DNA of 64,000 bases from Deltaproteobacteria bacterium (GCA_026388715.1 JAPLJF010000020.1:48625-112624), one strand, 5' to 3'; positions 45,010 through 55,197 are shown, counted from the first letter of the stretch. A program made the numbers and translations. Notes: generated from the sequence alone by a model not told the origin.

Positions 45010-45855
45010 ATGACAAAAAACAATAATCATATTCGACAAATAGAAGAGTGTGTCGCCTTCCTGCAAGAGCGGCTGCCCTTTATACCGCCCCTTGTGATCC
45101 AGCTTGGAACCGGGCTGGGCGACCTAGCCGGGCAGGTCCAGCCAGCGCTTATCCTGCCGTATAACGAGATTCCAAACTTTCCCAGCTCCACGGTGAGCAG
45201 CCATCAGGGCAATCTGATTGTCGGCCATCTGCACGGGGTCCCGGTTATCATCCTCCAGGGCCGTTTTCACTGCTACGAGGGCTACTCCAGCAAGGAAGTG
45301 GCCTTTCCCATCCGCGTCCTCTCCCTGCTCGGAGTCAAAACCCTGATCCTGACCAATGCGGCGGGCGGGCTCAACCCGGCCTTTGCCCCCGGCTCCATCA
45401 TGATCTTCCGCGATCACCTGAACCTGCTGGGCGACAACCCCCTACGCGGCCCCAATGTCGAGGCCTGGGGCCCCCGTTTTCCCGACTTCTCGGTCCCCTA
45501 TGATCCGGAGCTGACCAGGATCGCTCTCGAGAGCGCCACCGTCTGCGGCCTTGATAAGGTGGTCACCGGCGTCTATGCCTGCATCCCCGGTCCGAGCCTG
45601 GAGACCCCGGCTGAGACCCGCTGGCTGCGTGGTTGCGGCGCCGATGCCGTCGGCATGTCCTCCATCCCGGAGATCATTGTCGCCCGTCACGCCGGCATGG
45701 AGGTCCTGGGCCTGTCGGTGATCTCCAATGTCAATGATCCCGACAAGATGCAACCGATCATCCTCGAGGAGATCATCGCCGCCGCCGAGGCGGTGAAACC
45801 GCAACTGGAACGCCTTATCATCGAGATTATCAGGAGAAGATATGCCGAAAACTAA
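45010..45855 (+). CDS. Purine nucleoside phosphorylase (PunA/MTIP-like)
   Basis: A 281-residue trimeric-type nucleoside phosphorylase. Signatures include QLGTGLGDLAGQV, VIILQGRFHCYEGYS, LTNAAGGLNPAFAPGS, the base-pocket VEAWGPRFPD region and VGMSSIPEIIVARHAG. It overlaps the next gene (MTA/SAH deaminase) by 14 bp. That pairing suggests the substrate may be 5'-methylthioinosine or inosine made by the deaminase. The ATG at 45010 is chosen; a TTG at 44971 is possible. Confidence 0.85.
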   Translation: MTKNNNHIRQIEECVAFLQERLPFIPPLVIQLGTGLGDLAGQVQPALILPYNEIPNFPSSTVSSHQGNLIVGHLHGVPVIILQGRFHCYEGYSSKEVAFPIRVLSLLGVKTLILTNAAGGLNPAFAPGSIMIFRDHLNLLGDNPLRGPNVEAWGPRFPDFSVPYDPELTRIALESATVCGLDKVVTGVYACIPGPSLETPAETRWLRGCGADAVGMSSIPEIIVARHAGMEVLGLSVISNVNDPDKMQPIILEEIIAAAEAVKPQLERLIIEIIRRRYAEN

Positions 45856-47173
45856 AGACGCTGACCTGCTCATCACCGGCCTCTGGCTCCTGCCCACCGC
45901 CCGGCAGCAGGACGCCATTGCGGGTGGCGGCGTGGCCGTGGCCGGAGACCGCATCATCGCCATCGGGCAGGCCCGCGAGCTTGCCGCCAGCTACCCGAAC
46001 GCCGAACGCATCCATGAGAAACACGGCCTGATCATGCCCGGCCTGGTGAATACCCACACCCACGCCCCCATGTCCTGTTTCCGCGGGCTGGCCGACGATC
46101 TGCCGCTCATGACCTGGCTGCAGGAACATATCTTTCCCGCCGAGGCCATGCTCACGCCCGAGATCGTCTATCACTCCACCCTGCTGTCGCTGGCCGAGAT
46201 GATCAAGTCGGGCACCACCAGCTTCTGCGACATGTACCTCTTTGCCAGAGAGGTGGCCCGGGCCACGGAAGAATCCGGGATGCGCGCCTGGATCGGCGAG
46301 GTGCTCTACGATTTTCCCTCGCCCAATTACGGTGAGCTGGAAAACGGCTTTGCCTATGTGGACGAGATGTTCGCCCACTACCAGAGACACCCCCTGATCA
46401 CCATCACCGCCGATCCCCATTCTGTGTACACCTGCTCGCCGCGTCTCCTGCAACGGCTGGGTGCCCTGGCCCATGACCACAACTGCCCCTATGTGATCCA
46501 CCTCTCCGAAAACGCGGCCGAGGTCGCCACCTGCCAGGAACGTTATTGCTGCACCCCGGTGCAGCACCTGGACAAGCTGGAACTTCTCGACGAGCAGACC
46601 CTGGCTGTCCACTGTGTCATGGTGGATGAACAGGAGATCGAGACCCTGGCCACACGCGGAGTCAAGGTGGCCCATTGCCCGGAATCAAATATGAAACTGG
46701 CCTCCGGCATCGCCCCGGCAGTCCAGATGCTCAAGGCCGGAATCACCCTGGGTCTGGGGAAAGATGGCAGCGCCAGCAGCAACGATGTGGACATGTTCGG
46801 CGAGATGAACACGGCGGCCAAAATTCATAAAATTGTCCACATGGACCCCACCGCCATGAATGCTGAGACCACCCTGCATGCCGCCACCCTCGGCGGGGCA
46901 GCCTGCCTGCAGGCCGCAACCGAGATCGGCACCCTGGCCGTCGGCAAAAAAGCGGACATCATAGTGCTGGACCTGAATCAGCCCCACCTGACTCCCCTCT
47001 ACAATATTCCCTCCCACTTGGTCTATGCGGCCCGCGGGGCGGATGTGATCCATTCCGTCATCAATGGCAGGCTGATCATGCGGAACCGTAAGCTTCTGAC
47101 CCTTGATGAAGAGGCCATTCTGGCCAGGATGAGGGAAATCGGCCGGCACATCTTGTCCACGAATAATCGTTGA
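45842..47173 (+). CDS. mtaD: 5-methylthioadenosine/S-adenosylhomocysteine deaminase
   Basis: A 443-residue amidohydrolase deaminating MTA or SAH to the inosine form. The metal site begins with NTHTHAPMSCFRGLADDL, followed by TADPHSVYTCS, VIHLSENAAEV, the VAHCPESNMKLASGIAP block and GKDGSASSNDVDMFGE, all diagnostic of the MtaD/TrzA group. The C-terminal KADIIVLDL segment is typical. It is translationally coupled with the phosphorylase upstream, giving a two-step route from MTA to hypoxanthine and methylthioribose-1-phosphate. Confidence 0.9.
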   Translation: MPKTKDADLLITGLWLLPTARQQDAIAGGGVAVAGDRIIAIGQARELAASYPNAERIHEKHGLIMPGLVNTHTHAPMSCFRGLADDLPLMTWLQEHIFPAEAMLTPEIVYHSTLLSLAEMIKSGTTSFCDMYLFAREVARATEESGMRAWIGEVLYDFPSPNYGELENGFAYVDEMFAHYQRHPLITITADPHSVYTCSPRLLQRLGALAHDHNCPYVIHLSENAAEVATCQERYCCTPVQHLDKLELLDEQTLAVHCVMVDEQEIETLATRGVKVAHCPESNMKLASGIAPAVQMLKAGITLGLGKDGSASSNDVDMFGEMNTAAKIHKIVHMDPTAMNAETTLHAATLGGAACLQAATEIGTLAVGKKADIIVLDLNQPHLTPLYNIPSHLVYAARGADVIHSVINGRLIMRNRKLLTLDEEAILARMREIGRHILSTNNR

Positions 47174-47266
47174 CTTTCTGCCCGAACTACTCTAAACTTT
47201 TAAATTACTGTTTTTCCATCGGACCATTCCGATACAACCGCTTTTCCAACCATGCGAGGTGTCATA

Positions 47267-47455
47267 ATGTTTGGACTTGGAATGCCAGAGCTTCTTGTTA
47301 TTCTGGTGATTATTGTTATTATTTTTGGCGCGGGCAAGCTTCCTGAAATTGGTTCCGGGATTGGCAAGGGGATCAAAAATTTTAAGAGTGCCACAAAACA
47401 AGAAGATGCGAAGAAAAAGATAGACGATGAAACCAAAGACGATTCTGCTACCTAA
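47267..47455 (+). CDS. tatA: Tat translocase pore subunit TatA, copy 1
   Basis: A 62-residue protein: short N-terminus MFGLGMPEL, one TM helix ([20 protein letters not shown]), then amphipathic [16 protein letters not shown] and an acidic tail. The G-x-KLPE-x-GSG pattern is TatA/E. The ATG at 47267 has GAGGTG upstream; the longer frame adds five residues without similarity. It lies in tandem with a paralogue and far from tatBC. Confidence 0.92.
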   Translation: MFGLGMPELLVILVIIVIIFGAGKLPEIGSGIGKGIKNFKSATKQEDAKKKIDDETKDDSAT

Positions 47456-47519
47456 ATCAGGAAAAGCACGCCCGTCATATTTTTTATAAACCATCACCAC
47501 ATTTTTATAGGAGCATACT

Positions 47520-47765
47520 ATGTTTGGACTTGGAACCCCTGAACTGATCGTCATTCTTGGTATTGCCTTTCTCGTTTTTGGCGGCAAGAAACTGCCTGAG
47601 ATTGGCTCTGGCTTAGGCAAGGCCATCTCATCCTTCAAGAATGGCCTCACTGAAGTTGACAAAAGCGGCAAGGACTTTGTGGACGAGATCCCCGGGGTCA
47701 AAGAAATTGCAGCGGTAAAGCAGCAAGTACAACAGGTCAAGGACTTTGGAAACGTCCTCAAATAG
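47520..47765 (+). CDS. tatA: Tat translocase pore subunit TatA, copy 2
   Basis: An 81-residue paralogue of the preceding gene, starting MFGLGTPELIVILGIAFLVF and [19 protein letters not shown], with a longer C-terminal helical tail (VKEIAAVKQQVQQVKDFG). It lies 64 bp after the first copy with an AGGAG site. Two TatA genes in tandem suggest different partners or expression conditions. Confidence 0.92.
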   Translation: MFGLGTPELIVILGIAFLVFGGKKLPEIGSGLGKAISSFKNGLTEVDKSGKDFVDEIPGVKEIAAVKQQVQQVKDFGNVLK

Positions 47766-47829
47766 ATTGGTCTGTTGCAAAATACGGTTTTACACTCGCA
47801 CAAACCCAACCTGAACCAGAAGCAGATTT

Positions 47830-47980
47830 GAGGCAGATTTATTTACACTCCACGAAAAATAAATCTGCCTCAGCCTCTAAGCCGCTGCAAATAACATGGC
47901 CACCTGAATGGCCAGAGCGGCATAAAGAGCCGTATCGAAATAGTTATAAAGAGACAAGTTTTTTCGCAACGGCTCCTTAA
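47830..47980. repeat. Hairpin followed by a family A element
   Basis: First a 15-bp perfect stem, GAGGCAGATTTATTT with AAATAAATCTGCCTC (47830-47871), likely a terminator for tatA. Then TAAGCCGCTGCAAATAACA, a TGGCCA...TGGCCA hairpin, GCGGCATAAAGAGCCGTATC, and TTTTCGCAACGGCTCCTTAA. The latter part follows the family A plan seen at 25921, 34681 and 42084. Confidence 0.7.
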
Positions 47981-48112
47981 AAAATAACCCTCAGCCGATA
48001 AATAAGAATATCTATCCGGCAATGATATCTCAGTAGCCAAGGAAGGCTTACTGTAATATCACCAGCGGCCATTACCCCATTCGTTGTTCATGTAAACCAG
48101 AGATGGCCTGCC

Positions 48113-48285
48113 ATGAAGATCGTCGGTTCTGCCATCAATCTCTCTATTCCCAACACCTATCCGTTGAACAGCACCAAAAAAGAGAGCCTCTTACCATCTG
48201 GCAACAGGGACGACGATACGATCAACAACGGCTCGAACTATTCGCAGTTGGATCTAGTGACCTGATTGATTTACAACAGCTTTAA
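48113..48285 (+). pseudogene. Frameshifted remnant of a small conserved-looking protein
   Basis: The frame from the ATG at 48113 reads MKIVGSAINL, and the frame from 48103 continues YSQHLSVEQHQKREPLTIWQ and ends DLIDLQQL. Dropping one CT from a TCTCTCT run near 48139 merges them into one 55-residue peptide. This N-terminal pattern (short hydrophobic start, SxH, then an E-K-x-S/P-L-x-x-W) recalls a recurrent uncharacterised protein start in Desulfobacterota. The remainder of the 47981-48473 gap shows no other gene. Confidence 0.35.
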
Positions 48286-48473
48286 GAGCGTTCAGCTCTC
48301 CCTTCTCCTTCATCCCCACTTCGTTCTCATCTCAAAAAAACATAGGAACAAAACCGGTCAGGTTTCGCAGATGTTGCAAATTCAATCCAGATATGCTACC
48401 CAGAAAACTCATTCTACAATGCATCCAGACCTTAAATATTAAAACACATCAAACTACATCAAAGGAGAATACC

Positions 48474-49817
48474 GTGATTAAAAAAATAGTCCTTCGCGAT
48501 GATGAGATGCCCACCCAATGGTACAACGTGGTTCCCGATCTCCCGGGCGGGCTGCTGCCGCCTCTGGACCCGGCCACCAAACAACCCATGGGCCCGGAAA
48601 AACTGGGAGCCATCTTCCCCATGGGCCTTCTCGAGCAGGAGATGTCCACCGAGCGCTTTATCGATATTCCTGATGAGGTCATGGATGTACTGAAGATCTG
48701 GCGGCCCTCGCCGCTGGTCCGGGCCTATAGTCTGGAAAAGGCCATCGGCACCAAGGCCAAGATCTATTTCAAGAATGAAGGGGTCTCGCCTGTTGGTTCC
48801 CATAAACCAAACAGCGCCGTCGCCCAGGCTTACTACAATGCCAAAGAAGGGGTCAAACGTATAGCCACTGAGACCGGCGCCGGGCAGTGGGGAAGCGCCA
48901 TGGCCTTTGCCGCCGGCAAATTCGGCCTGGAGTGCAAGGTCTATATGGTACGGGTCTCCTTTGACCAGAAACCGTACCGTAAATCGATGATGCAGACCTT
49001 TGGCGCCGACATCGTTTCCAGCCCCAGTGAGGACACCAAAATCGGCCGTAAGATCAGGGCAGAATTCCCCGATACCGCAGGCTCCTTAGGGATCGCCATC
49101 TCCGAGGCCATCGAGGATGCCTTCTCCCGTGAGGACACCAAATACGCCTTGGGTTCCGTCCTCAACCATGTCGTGCTGCATCAGTCCATCATCGGCCTTG
49201 AGGCCAAAAAGCAGATGGAGATTGCCGGGGATTATCCCGATGTCATCGTCGGTTGCTGCGGCGGCGGTTCCAACTTCGCCGGCCTCGCCACCCCCTATCT
49301 CCCTGACTACCTGGAAGGCAAGAAGATCAAGTTCGTGGGCGTGGAGCCTGCCTCCTGTCCGTCGCTGACCATGGGCAAACTGGCCTATGACTTTGGCGAT
49401 GTGGCCCAGACCACCCCGCTGCTCTATATGTACACCCTCGGTCACGATTTTATTCCCCCCGGAATCCATGCCGGCGGCCTGCGCTACCATGGCATGTCCC
49501 CCATTGTCTCGGCCATGGTCCGGGAAAAGATCATTGATCCGATCAAGGTGCATCAGCTCGAATGCTTTGAGGCAGGAGTGCTTTTTGCCCGCACCGAAGG
49601 CATCATCCCGGCCCCTGAGACCTGTCATGCCATCCGCGGTGCGATCATTGAGGCCATGCGTGACAAGGATGATCCCAAGACCATCCTCTTCAACTTTTCC
49701 GGCCATGGTCTGATCGATATGGCCTCCTATGACAAATACTTCTCCGGCGATCTGTTCAACTACGATTACCCGGAAGAGGAGATTGCCAAATCTCTGGCCC
49801 GGCTGCCGCAGGTCTGA
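48474..49817 (+). CDS. trpB: Tryptophan synthase beta chain, TrpB2 type
   Basis: A 447-residue PLP enzyme converting indole and serine to tryptophan. The PLP lysine lies in [15 protein letters not shown], the phosphate loop is CCGGGSNF, and [11 protein letters not shown] is also conserved. Its length and the N-terminal insert mark the TrpB2 subgroup, which often works without TrpA. The GTG at 48474 has AAAGGAG at good spacing and is preferred over the ATG at 48393. No other trp gene is adjacent. The next gene starts inside its stop codon (TGATG). Confidence 0.9.
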   Translation: MIKKIVLRDDEMPTQWYNVVPDLPGGLLPPLDPATKQPMGPEKLGAIFPMGLLEQEMSTERFIDIPDEVMDVLKIWRPSPLVRAYSLEKAIGTKAKIYFKNEGVSPVGSHKPNSAVAQAYYNAKEGVKRIATETGAGQWGSAMAFAAGKFGLECKVYMVRVSFDQKPYRKSMMQTFGADIVSSPSEDTKIGRKIRAEFPDTAGSLGIAISEAIEDAFSREDTKYALGSVLNHVVLHQSIIGLEAKKQMEIAGDYPDVIVGCCGGGSNFAGLATPYLPDYLEGKKIKFVGVEPASCPSLTMGKLAYDFGDVAQTTPLLYMYTLGHDFIPPGIHAGGLRYHGMSPIVSAMVREKIIDPIKVHQLECFEAGVLFARTEGIIPAPETCHAIRGAIIEAMRDKDDPKTILFNFSGHGLIDMASYDKYFSGDLFNYDYPEEEIAKSLARLPQV

Positions 49818-51076
49818 TGTCGCAACCGGCCTCAAGGACAGCGCTGTTCCTGACCGCTGTCCTATTCTGTCTCAACCCGTGCCGGCCTGGTCTGCTCCAT
49901 GCAGACCAGGCTGGCACAACAGTTACAATCGCCAACCAGATTCAGCAGGGCGGCTGTGTCCTGGCCCCAAACGGCCACATTGCAGTGGCTGAAAACAGTG
50001 AAAAGCCTTTTGTCCCGGCCTCCACCCTCAAAATTATCACCAGTCTGGCAGCCCTCGATATCCTGGGGCCGGATCATCGTTTCGCGACCCGGATATCCCG
50101 TGACCAGCAGGACAATCTTTATATCCAGGGCAGTGGCGACCCCTTTCTGCTCACCGAAAATGTCACCGCCATTGTCCAGAAGCTGCAGGAATCAGGGATA
50201 CAACAGATCAACAACCTCATTGTCGACGAAAGCGTCTATCAGCTCGACTCCCCGGCTGACGGTTGCGACAACACGACCAATCCTTATGACGCCTGGAACG
50301 GCGGCCTGGCCGTCAACTTCAATGCCATCGCTATCCGGGTCGCCCCTGACCACACCGTTTCCCCCGATGACCCCAAAGTCCCCTTTCTGCCCATGATGCG
50401 GGCAATCGGGGCCACCCTGCCCCCGGGTCACCATCACGTCAATGTCAATGCCTTTGCGCCGACCGGACAGCTCTCCAACACCCTGCGCTACAGCGGCGAG
50501 CTCTTTGCGGCCCTGCTGCAGAACCAGCACATTATTGTTCACGGTGAGATCAAGGCGGGGCAGGCGCCACCGGAGGCAACACCTATTCTCACCTACTGGT
50601 CAAAAAAGACGGTACGGGACATTCTCCAGCAGTGCCTGAAATATTCCAATAATTTTATCGCCAACCAGCTCTTTCTGGCCTGCGGGACTGCCCGCTTCGG
50701 CGCACCCGCCACCTGGGACAAGGCCCGGGCCACTCTGCAGGCATTCATCAAGGTAAATCTGGGACTGTCAGAATCAGAACTGATGATGGTTGAGGGTTCC
50801 GGCCTGTCACGCCGGAACCGGATAACACCCAGGGCGATGATTACGGCGTTGCAGAAATTTGCCCCGTACAAGGAACTGCTGCCCATTAAAAAGGGATTTC
50901 CGCTCAAATCAGGAACGCTGACCGGTGTCTATTGTTATGCCGGATACCTGCCGCAGCAACAGGACGCGCCTTTTGTCATCCTCCTCAACCAGACCCAGAA
51001 TAACCGGGATGAGATCCTGCAGATCCTGGCAACAGGAAAAGACACAAAGACCATCCTGACCGTCAAAAAACGCTGA
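49817..51076 (+). CDS. D-alanyl-D-alanine carboxypeptidase/endopeptidase, PBP4 (S13) family
   Basis: A 419-residue periplasmic peptidoglycan enzyme with an N-terminal signal-type hydrophobic segment (ALFLTAVLFCLNPC). The penicillin-binding triad is complete: SxxK in VPASTLKI, SxN in KYSNNFI and KSG in LKSGTLTG. WNGGLAVNFNA belongs to the DacB-like domain. Residues after AVLF are compatible with a lipobox-free Sec signal. It starts in the TGATG overlap with trpB2. Confidence 0.87.
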   Translation: MSQPASRTALFLTAVLFCLNPCRPGLLHADQAGTTVTIANQIQQGGCVLAPNGHIAVAENSEKPFVPASTLKIITSLAALDILGPDHRFATRISRDQQDNLYIQGSGDPFLLTENVTAIVQKLQESGIQQINNLIVDESVYQLDSPADGCDNTTNPYDAWNGGLAVNFNAIAIRVAPDHTVSPDDPKVPFLPMMRAIGATLPPGHHHVNVNAFAPTGQLSNTLRYSGELFAALLQNQHIIVHGEIKAGQAPPEATPILTYWSKKTVRDILQQCLKYSNNFIANQLFLACGTARFGAPATWDKARATLQAFIKVNLGLSESELMMVEGSGLSRRNRITPRAMITALQKFAPYKELLPIKKGFPLKSGTLTGVYCYAGYLPQQQDAPFVILLNQTQNNRDEILQILATGKDTKTILTVKKR

Positions 51077-51252
51077 TTCCCCGTTGCCTTTTCAACATCG
51101 TTTTTTATCCATCACCCGGCAGACTCAGCAAATCCGCACCATCTGTAAAGTGACACTGAGCCGACCGACCACAATCTCCTTATCCATTTTTCACGCTGTA
51201 ACTGGATATTTCTTGTTCAGCGGTTCATCAGGAAAGCCCACAAAATATTCTC

Positions 51253-51296
51253 TTGACAGCAGATCTTCTCTTCCGCTATATATACTTTTATATATT
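51253..51296 (+). promoter_or_regulatory. Sigma-70-type promoter with AT-rich dyad before the PadR gene
   Basis: TTGACA at 51253-51258 and TATATA at 51277-51282 are 18 bp apart. Immediately overlapping and after the -10 is TATATATACTTTTATATATT (51277-51296), a near-palindrome suitable as a PadR auto-operator. Assignment as operator is inference. Confidence 0.55.
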
Positions 51297-51314
51297 CAAA
51301 GGAGAATAAATACG

Positions 51315-51872
51315 GTGTCCATTAAATACGCCCTGCTCGGCATCCTGACAGAAAAAGATATGCACGGCTACGAGCTGAAGAGCAGATTTGACGAGAAGGT
51401 CGGTGAGTTCTGGAGCCTGAATTTCGGTCAGATCTATTCCACCCTTGACCGCTTGGAAAAAGACAATCTCGTCTCCCATGACCGGGAGATCCAGGAGCGA
51501 CGCCCTGATCGCAAAATATTCCGTATCACCCCGGAAGGCCGGGAAGAGCTGGCGATCTGGCTGTCGACGCCGGTCAACAAGATCCGGGCGCTCCGTGACG
51601 AATTCTTCATCAAGCTCGTCTTCCTCGACCAGTCCAACCCCGGAGCCATCCTCGAACTGATCGAAAGGCAGAAGGTTCTGTACCTCAAACGGATGAACCA
51701 GCTGACCCGTCGGAAACTGAGCCTGAAAAAAGAAAACCAGGACCTTGAGGCCCTGACCGCCGAGTTGCTTCTGGACGCGGCGCTCTTTCACGCCGAGGCG
51801 GATATCCAGTGGCTGACCCTCTGTGAGGCGAAGATCAAGGAGACGACGAGAATTACCAGAGAACCACGCTGA
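51315..51872 (+). CDS. PadR-family transcriptional regulator
   Basis: A 185-residue winged-helix repressor. The N-terminal PadR domain has SIKYALLGILTEKDMHGYEL, then FGQIYSTLDRLEKDNLVSHD and the RKIFRITPEGREELAIWL wing, followed by a C-terminal dimerisation helix region of the Vir type. The GTG start at 51315 has GGAG upstream; the longer frame begins inside the promoter. It stands immediately before and in the same direction as an ABC exporter/LolA/beta-barrel cluster, so it probably regulates it, with a small lipophilic ligand as a plausible signal. Confidence 0.87.
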   Translation: MSIKYALLGILTEKDMHGYELKSRFDEKVGEFWSLNFGQIYSTLDRLEKDNLVSHDREIQERRPDRKIFRITPEGREELAIWLSTPVNKIRALRDEFFIKLVFLDQSNPGAILELIERQKVLYLKRMNQLTRRKLSLKKENQDLEALTAELLLDAALFHAEADIQWLTLCEAKIKETTRITREPR

Positions 51873-51919
51873 CCGGATAAAAGCCGACTCCACCATCAAC
51901 CAGAAACCAGGGGACACCG

Positions 51920-52609
51920 ATGATCGAACTTAAAAACGCCGGCAAGCAATACCGGCAAGGCGGCCGCGAGATTGTGGCCTTACGGGATATTTCCCTCCAT
52001 ATCGGCCAAGGCGAGTTTCTCAGCATCATGGGGCCGAGCGGCTCCGGCAAAAGCACGCTCCTCAACCTCATGGGCGGCCTGGACCAACCGACATCAGGAG
52101 AGGTCTTCATCAACAACCGGCCGCTGCACAACATTTCCGACAACGAGCTGACCCTGATCCGGCGGCGGCATGTCGGGTACATCTTCCAGTTCTTCAATCT
52201 CCTGCCCCTGCTCACCGCTGCGGAAAACGTCGGCCTGCCCTTGTTGCTGGATGGCATCCCTTTCTCCAAGATCAAGCCGATGGCCGTTGCCCTCCTTGAA
52301 AAAGTCGGGCTCGGCCAGCGGATCGAACACCGTCCCGAGCAACTCTCCGGCGGGGAGATGCAGCGGGTGGCCATTGCCAGGGCGCTGATCACCACTCCCG
52401 CCGTCATCCTCGCCGACGAGCCCACCGGCAACCTCGATTCCCACACCAGCGAAGAGATCTTCCTTCTGCTCAAGGCCTTAAACGATCAGGGGCAGACGAT
52501 CGTCATGGTCACCCACGACTCCAAGGCCGCGGCCTATGGCACCCGGATCATCACCCTCAAAGACGGCGCGCTGGCCGAAGATATCGCCCTCGGGGAGTGT
52601 GCATCATGA
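51920..52609 (+). CDS. ABC transporter ATP-binding protein, LolD/MacB type
   Basis: A 229-residue ATPase with Walker [11 protein letters not shown]-loop, signature LSGGEMQR and Walker [10 protein letters not shown], ending [16 protein letters not shown]. These match the MacB/LolD/FtsE subfamily that drives mechanotransmission rather than classical import. Its TGA stop overlaps the permease ATG (ATGA), so the two are co-translated. Confidence 0.92.
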   Translation: MIELKNAGKQYRQGGREIVALRDISLHIGQGEFLSIMGPSGSGKSTLLNLMGGLDQPTSGEVFINNRPLHNISDNELTLIRRRHVGYIFQFFNLLPLLTAAENVGLPLLLDGIPFSKIKPMAVALLEKVGLGQRIEHRPEQLSGGEMQRVAIARALITTPAVILADEPTGNLDSHTSEEIFLLLKALNDQGQTIVMVTHDSKAAAYGTRIITLKDGALAEDIALGECAS

Positions 52610-55197
52610 AGCTTCTGAACCTCCTGCGCCATATCAGCCTCAAGCATGTAAGGCTCCAGAAGGCGCAACTGATCATGGCGGTGTCCGGAATCTGTCTGGG
52701 AGTGGCGGTCATGGTCTCCATCGATATAGTGAACCGAAGCGTGCTCCGCTCCTTCGAGGATTCGATCAACCAGATCACTGGCCGAGCCGCATTGCAGATC
52801 ACCGGTACCGACTCGGGCTTCCCCGAGGAGATGCTCGACCGGGTCCAGGGTGTGGCCGGCGTCGAGTACGCCGTGCCGGTGATCGAGACCAACGCCAACT
52901 TCTCCGGCGGCAAGGAGCGCGCGCTCATGATCCTCGGCATCGATGTGCTCCAGGATCACAAAATCCGCGACTACAGCATCACCGACGAGAGCGCCGATAT
53001 CCCCGACCCCCTTTTCTTTCTGGCCAAACGCGATTCCATTCTTCTCACCCGCAGCATGGCGGAGCAGGAAGGGATCAAGATCGATGACGAGATCAAGGTC
53101 CAGACCGTGGTCGGCATCAAGACCTTCAAGGTGCGCGGCCTCTTGAACCCCGAAGGACCGGCCCGGGTGGCGGGCGGCGACATCGCGGTCATGGATGTCT
53201 ATGCCGCCCAGATGGCCTTCGGCAAGGAAGGCCGCATCGACCGGATCGACGTCAGCTTCCTGCCCGGCGAGAACTACGACACCATGCAAGAACGCATCGC
53301 CAAAGTACTGCCGGAAGGCTACAACATCGACACCCCGGCCGGCAGGACAAAGCAGGTCGAGGTGCTACTCGGCCATTTCCGAAACATCATGGACCTCATC
53401 GGCGGCATGTCCCTTTTTGTCGGCATGTACCTGATCTACAACGCGGTCTCGATCGCGGTCGTGCAGCGGCGCAAAGAAATAGGCATCCTGCGGGCGCTTG
53501 GCGCCGCCAAATCCCAGGTCGCCGGCATGTTCCTGGCGGAGACCGTTATCGTCTCGGCCATCGCCTCGCTCCTGGGTGTTTGTCTGGGGCTCGTCTTTGC
53601 CAAAGCGGCGATTGGCCTGGTGGCCCAGAGTGTGACGGATATGTATGTGAAGGCCTCGGTTGCCGAAATCTCCTTCTCCTGGTCGGCAGGCATCGGCAAG
53701 GCAGGCATCGGCGTACTGGCCAGTCTCGTTGCAGCCGCCATCCCTTCCCTGGCCAGTGCCCGGATCTCTCCGGTCTCGGCCATCCGCTCCTTACCGTATA
53801 CAGACAATGGCTTCCTGTCAGGGAAGGGGATCAAGATTGCCTCGATCCTTTGTTGCTTATTGGCAGTGGTGATCATCGTCGTTTATAAGATTGCGCCGAC
53901 AACTTCGCCGGTCAAGAGCCTCGGGGTCATCTCCAGCGCAGTGATTGTCTTGCTGATCGGCATTTCACTTGCCACCCCGATGCTGCTCGGCCGTGCAGTG
54001 TCACTGTCCCACGGTTTTCTTGCATTTTCTTTAGGCACCAGCGGCAAGCTTGCCGGGCTGAACCTGCAAAAGAACATGGCTCGAAACAGTGTGGCGGTTG
54101 CCGCCATTCTCTGCAGTATCGCCCTGTTTGTCAGTTCGGCAAACACGGTCCACAGTCTCCGCCGATCGATGTTTGATTGGATCGACTCCATCATCCGCGC
54201 CGACATCCTGGTCAGCTCCGGGCATCCCCTGGCCACCGGCGGCTCGCCGGTGATCCCCATGCCGGGCGAGATGCTCACCGAAATCGAAAAGATCCCCGGA
54301 GTCCTGTCGGTCGAGCCGTTCCGCAAGGGATACCTGACCTACAACGGCAAGAAGGTCCTTCTTGAGGTCTTTGACGTGGCGCTGCGGATGGAATACTGCC
54401 CGACCATGATCACTCAGGGCAACAGGGAGGATATGCGGCAGCTCTTGCCAGACCAGGACAATATCGTTGTAAACGAAGGCTTTGCAACCAAGTACCAAGT
54501 GGCCCCTGGCGACTATCTGGTTCTGCCTACCCCGCTTGGCCCGAAGCACTTCGGGGTGGCGGCGGTGATCGTAAGCTACACCTCGGACTCGGGCTGCATC
54601 TGGATGGATGTCAACACCTACCGGCGGCATTGGCACGATCCACTGGTTGACACCTTCGAGGTGCTGGTGCAACCCAAGGCAGACATCGACACCGTGCGCC
54701 AGGCTATCTTAAAACGATTTGGTCAGGAGCGGAAGCTCTTTGCCTTGTCGGGAGCAGCGTTCAAGGTCGAAGTCCGGAAGATGCTTGACCGCTCCTTTGT
54801 CCTGACCAACGCGGTGAACATTATTGCCTTGGGCATCGCCGGATTCGGGATCATTGTGACACTCCTCGCCTCAGTCCTCGAACGGACCCGTGAGATCGGC
54901 ATCCTCCGTGCCATTGGTATGAAAAAGGGAGAAGTTGCCAGAATGGTGATCATCGAATCGATGCTGATCGGTGTGGTGGGCGGGGTGTTGGGCTCGGCTA
55001 CCGGTGTCCTGATCGGCTGGATAGAGCTTGAAGGCGTTTTCCGTCTCGATTTAGGCTCAAGCATCACCTACCATGTTCATTATGCTGCCATGGCCGGGGC
55101 ACTCCTGCTCGCATCCTGCCTTTCGGCCCTGGCCGGGCTCTATCCTGCCCGGCGGGCGGCAAAAACCAATATCGTGGAGGCGCTGACCTATGAATAG
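52606..55197 (+). CDS. FtsX-like ABC permease with tandem MacB/FtsX modules
   Basis: An 863-residue membrane protein. An N-terminal TM is followed by a MacB-PCD periplasmic domain and an FtsX domain with three TMs (VAVVQRRKEIGILRALGAA region), then a further TM set and a second FtsX module near the C-terminus (LERTREIGILRAIGMKKGE). Such duplicated permeases work with LolD-type ATPases to extract or move lipids and lipoproteins across the envelope. The start ATG at 52606 is coupled to the ATPase stop. The next gene overlaps by 8 bp. Confidence 0.9.
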   Translation: MKLLNLLRHISLKHVRLQKAQLIMAVSGICLGVAVMVSIDIVNRSVLRSFEDSINQITGRAALQITGTDSGFPEEMLDRVQGVAGVEYAVPVIETNANFSGGKERALMILGIDVLQDHKIRDYSITDESADIPDPLFFLAKRDSILLTRSMAEQEGIKIDDEIKVQTVVGIKTFKVRGLLNPEGPARVAGGDIAVMDVYAAQMAFGKEGRIDRIDVSFLPGENYDTMQERIAKVLPEGYNIDTPAGRTKQVEVLLGHFRNIMDLIGGMSLFVGMYLIYNAVSIAVVQRRKEIGILRALGAAKSQVAGMFLAETVIVSAIASLLGVCLGLVFAKAAIGLVAQSVTDMYVKASVAEISFSWSAGIGKAGIGVLASLVAAAIPSLASARISPVSAIRSLPYTDNGFLSGKGIKIASILCCLLAVVIIVVYKIAPTTSPVKSLGVISSAVIVLLIGISLATPMLLGRAVSLSHGFLAFSLGTSGKLAGLNLQKNMARNSVAVAAILCSIALFVSSANTVHSLRRSMFDWIDSIIRADILVSSGHPLATGGSPVIPMPGEMLTEIEKIPGVLSVEPFRKGYLTYNGKKVLLEVFDVALRMEYCPTMITQGNREDMRQLLPDQDNIVVNEGFATKYQVAPGDYLVLPTPLGPKHFGVAAVIVSYTSDSGCIWMDVNTYRRHWHDPLVDTFEVLVQPKADIDTVRQAILKRFGQERKLFALSGAAFKVEVRKMLDRSFVLTNAVNIIALGIAGFGIIVTLLASVLERTREIGILRAIGMKKGEVARMVIIESMLIGVVGGVLGSATGVLIGWIELEGVFRLDLGSSITYHVHYAAMAGALLLASCLSALAGLYPARRAAKTNIVEALTYE

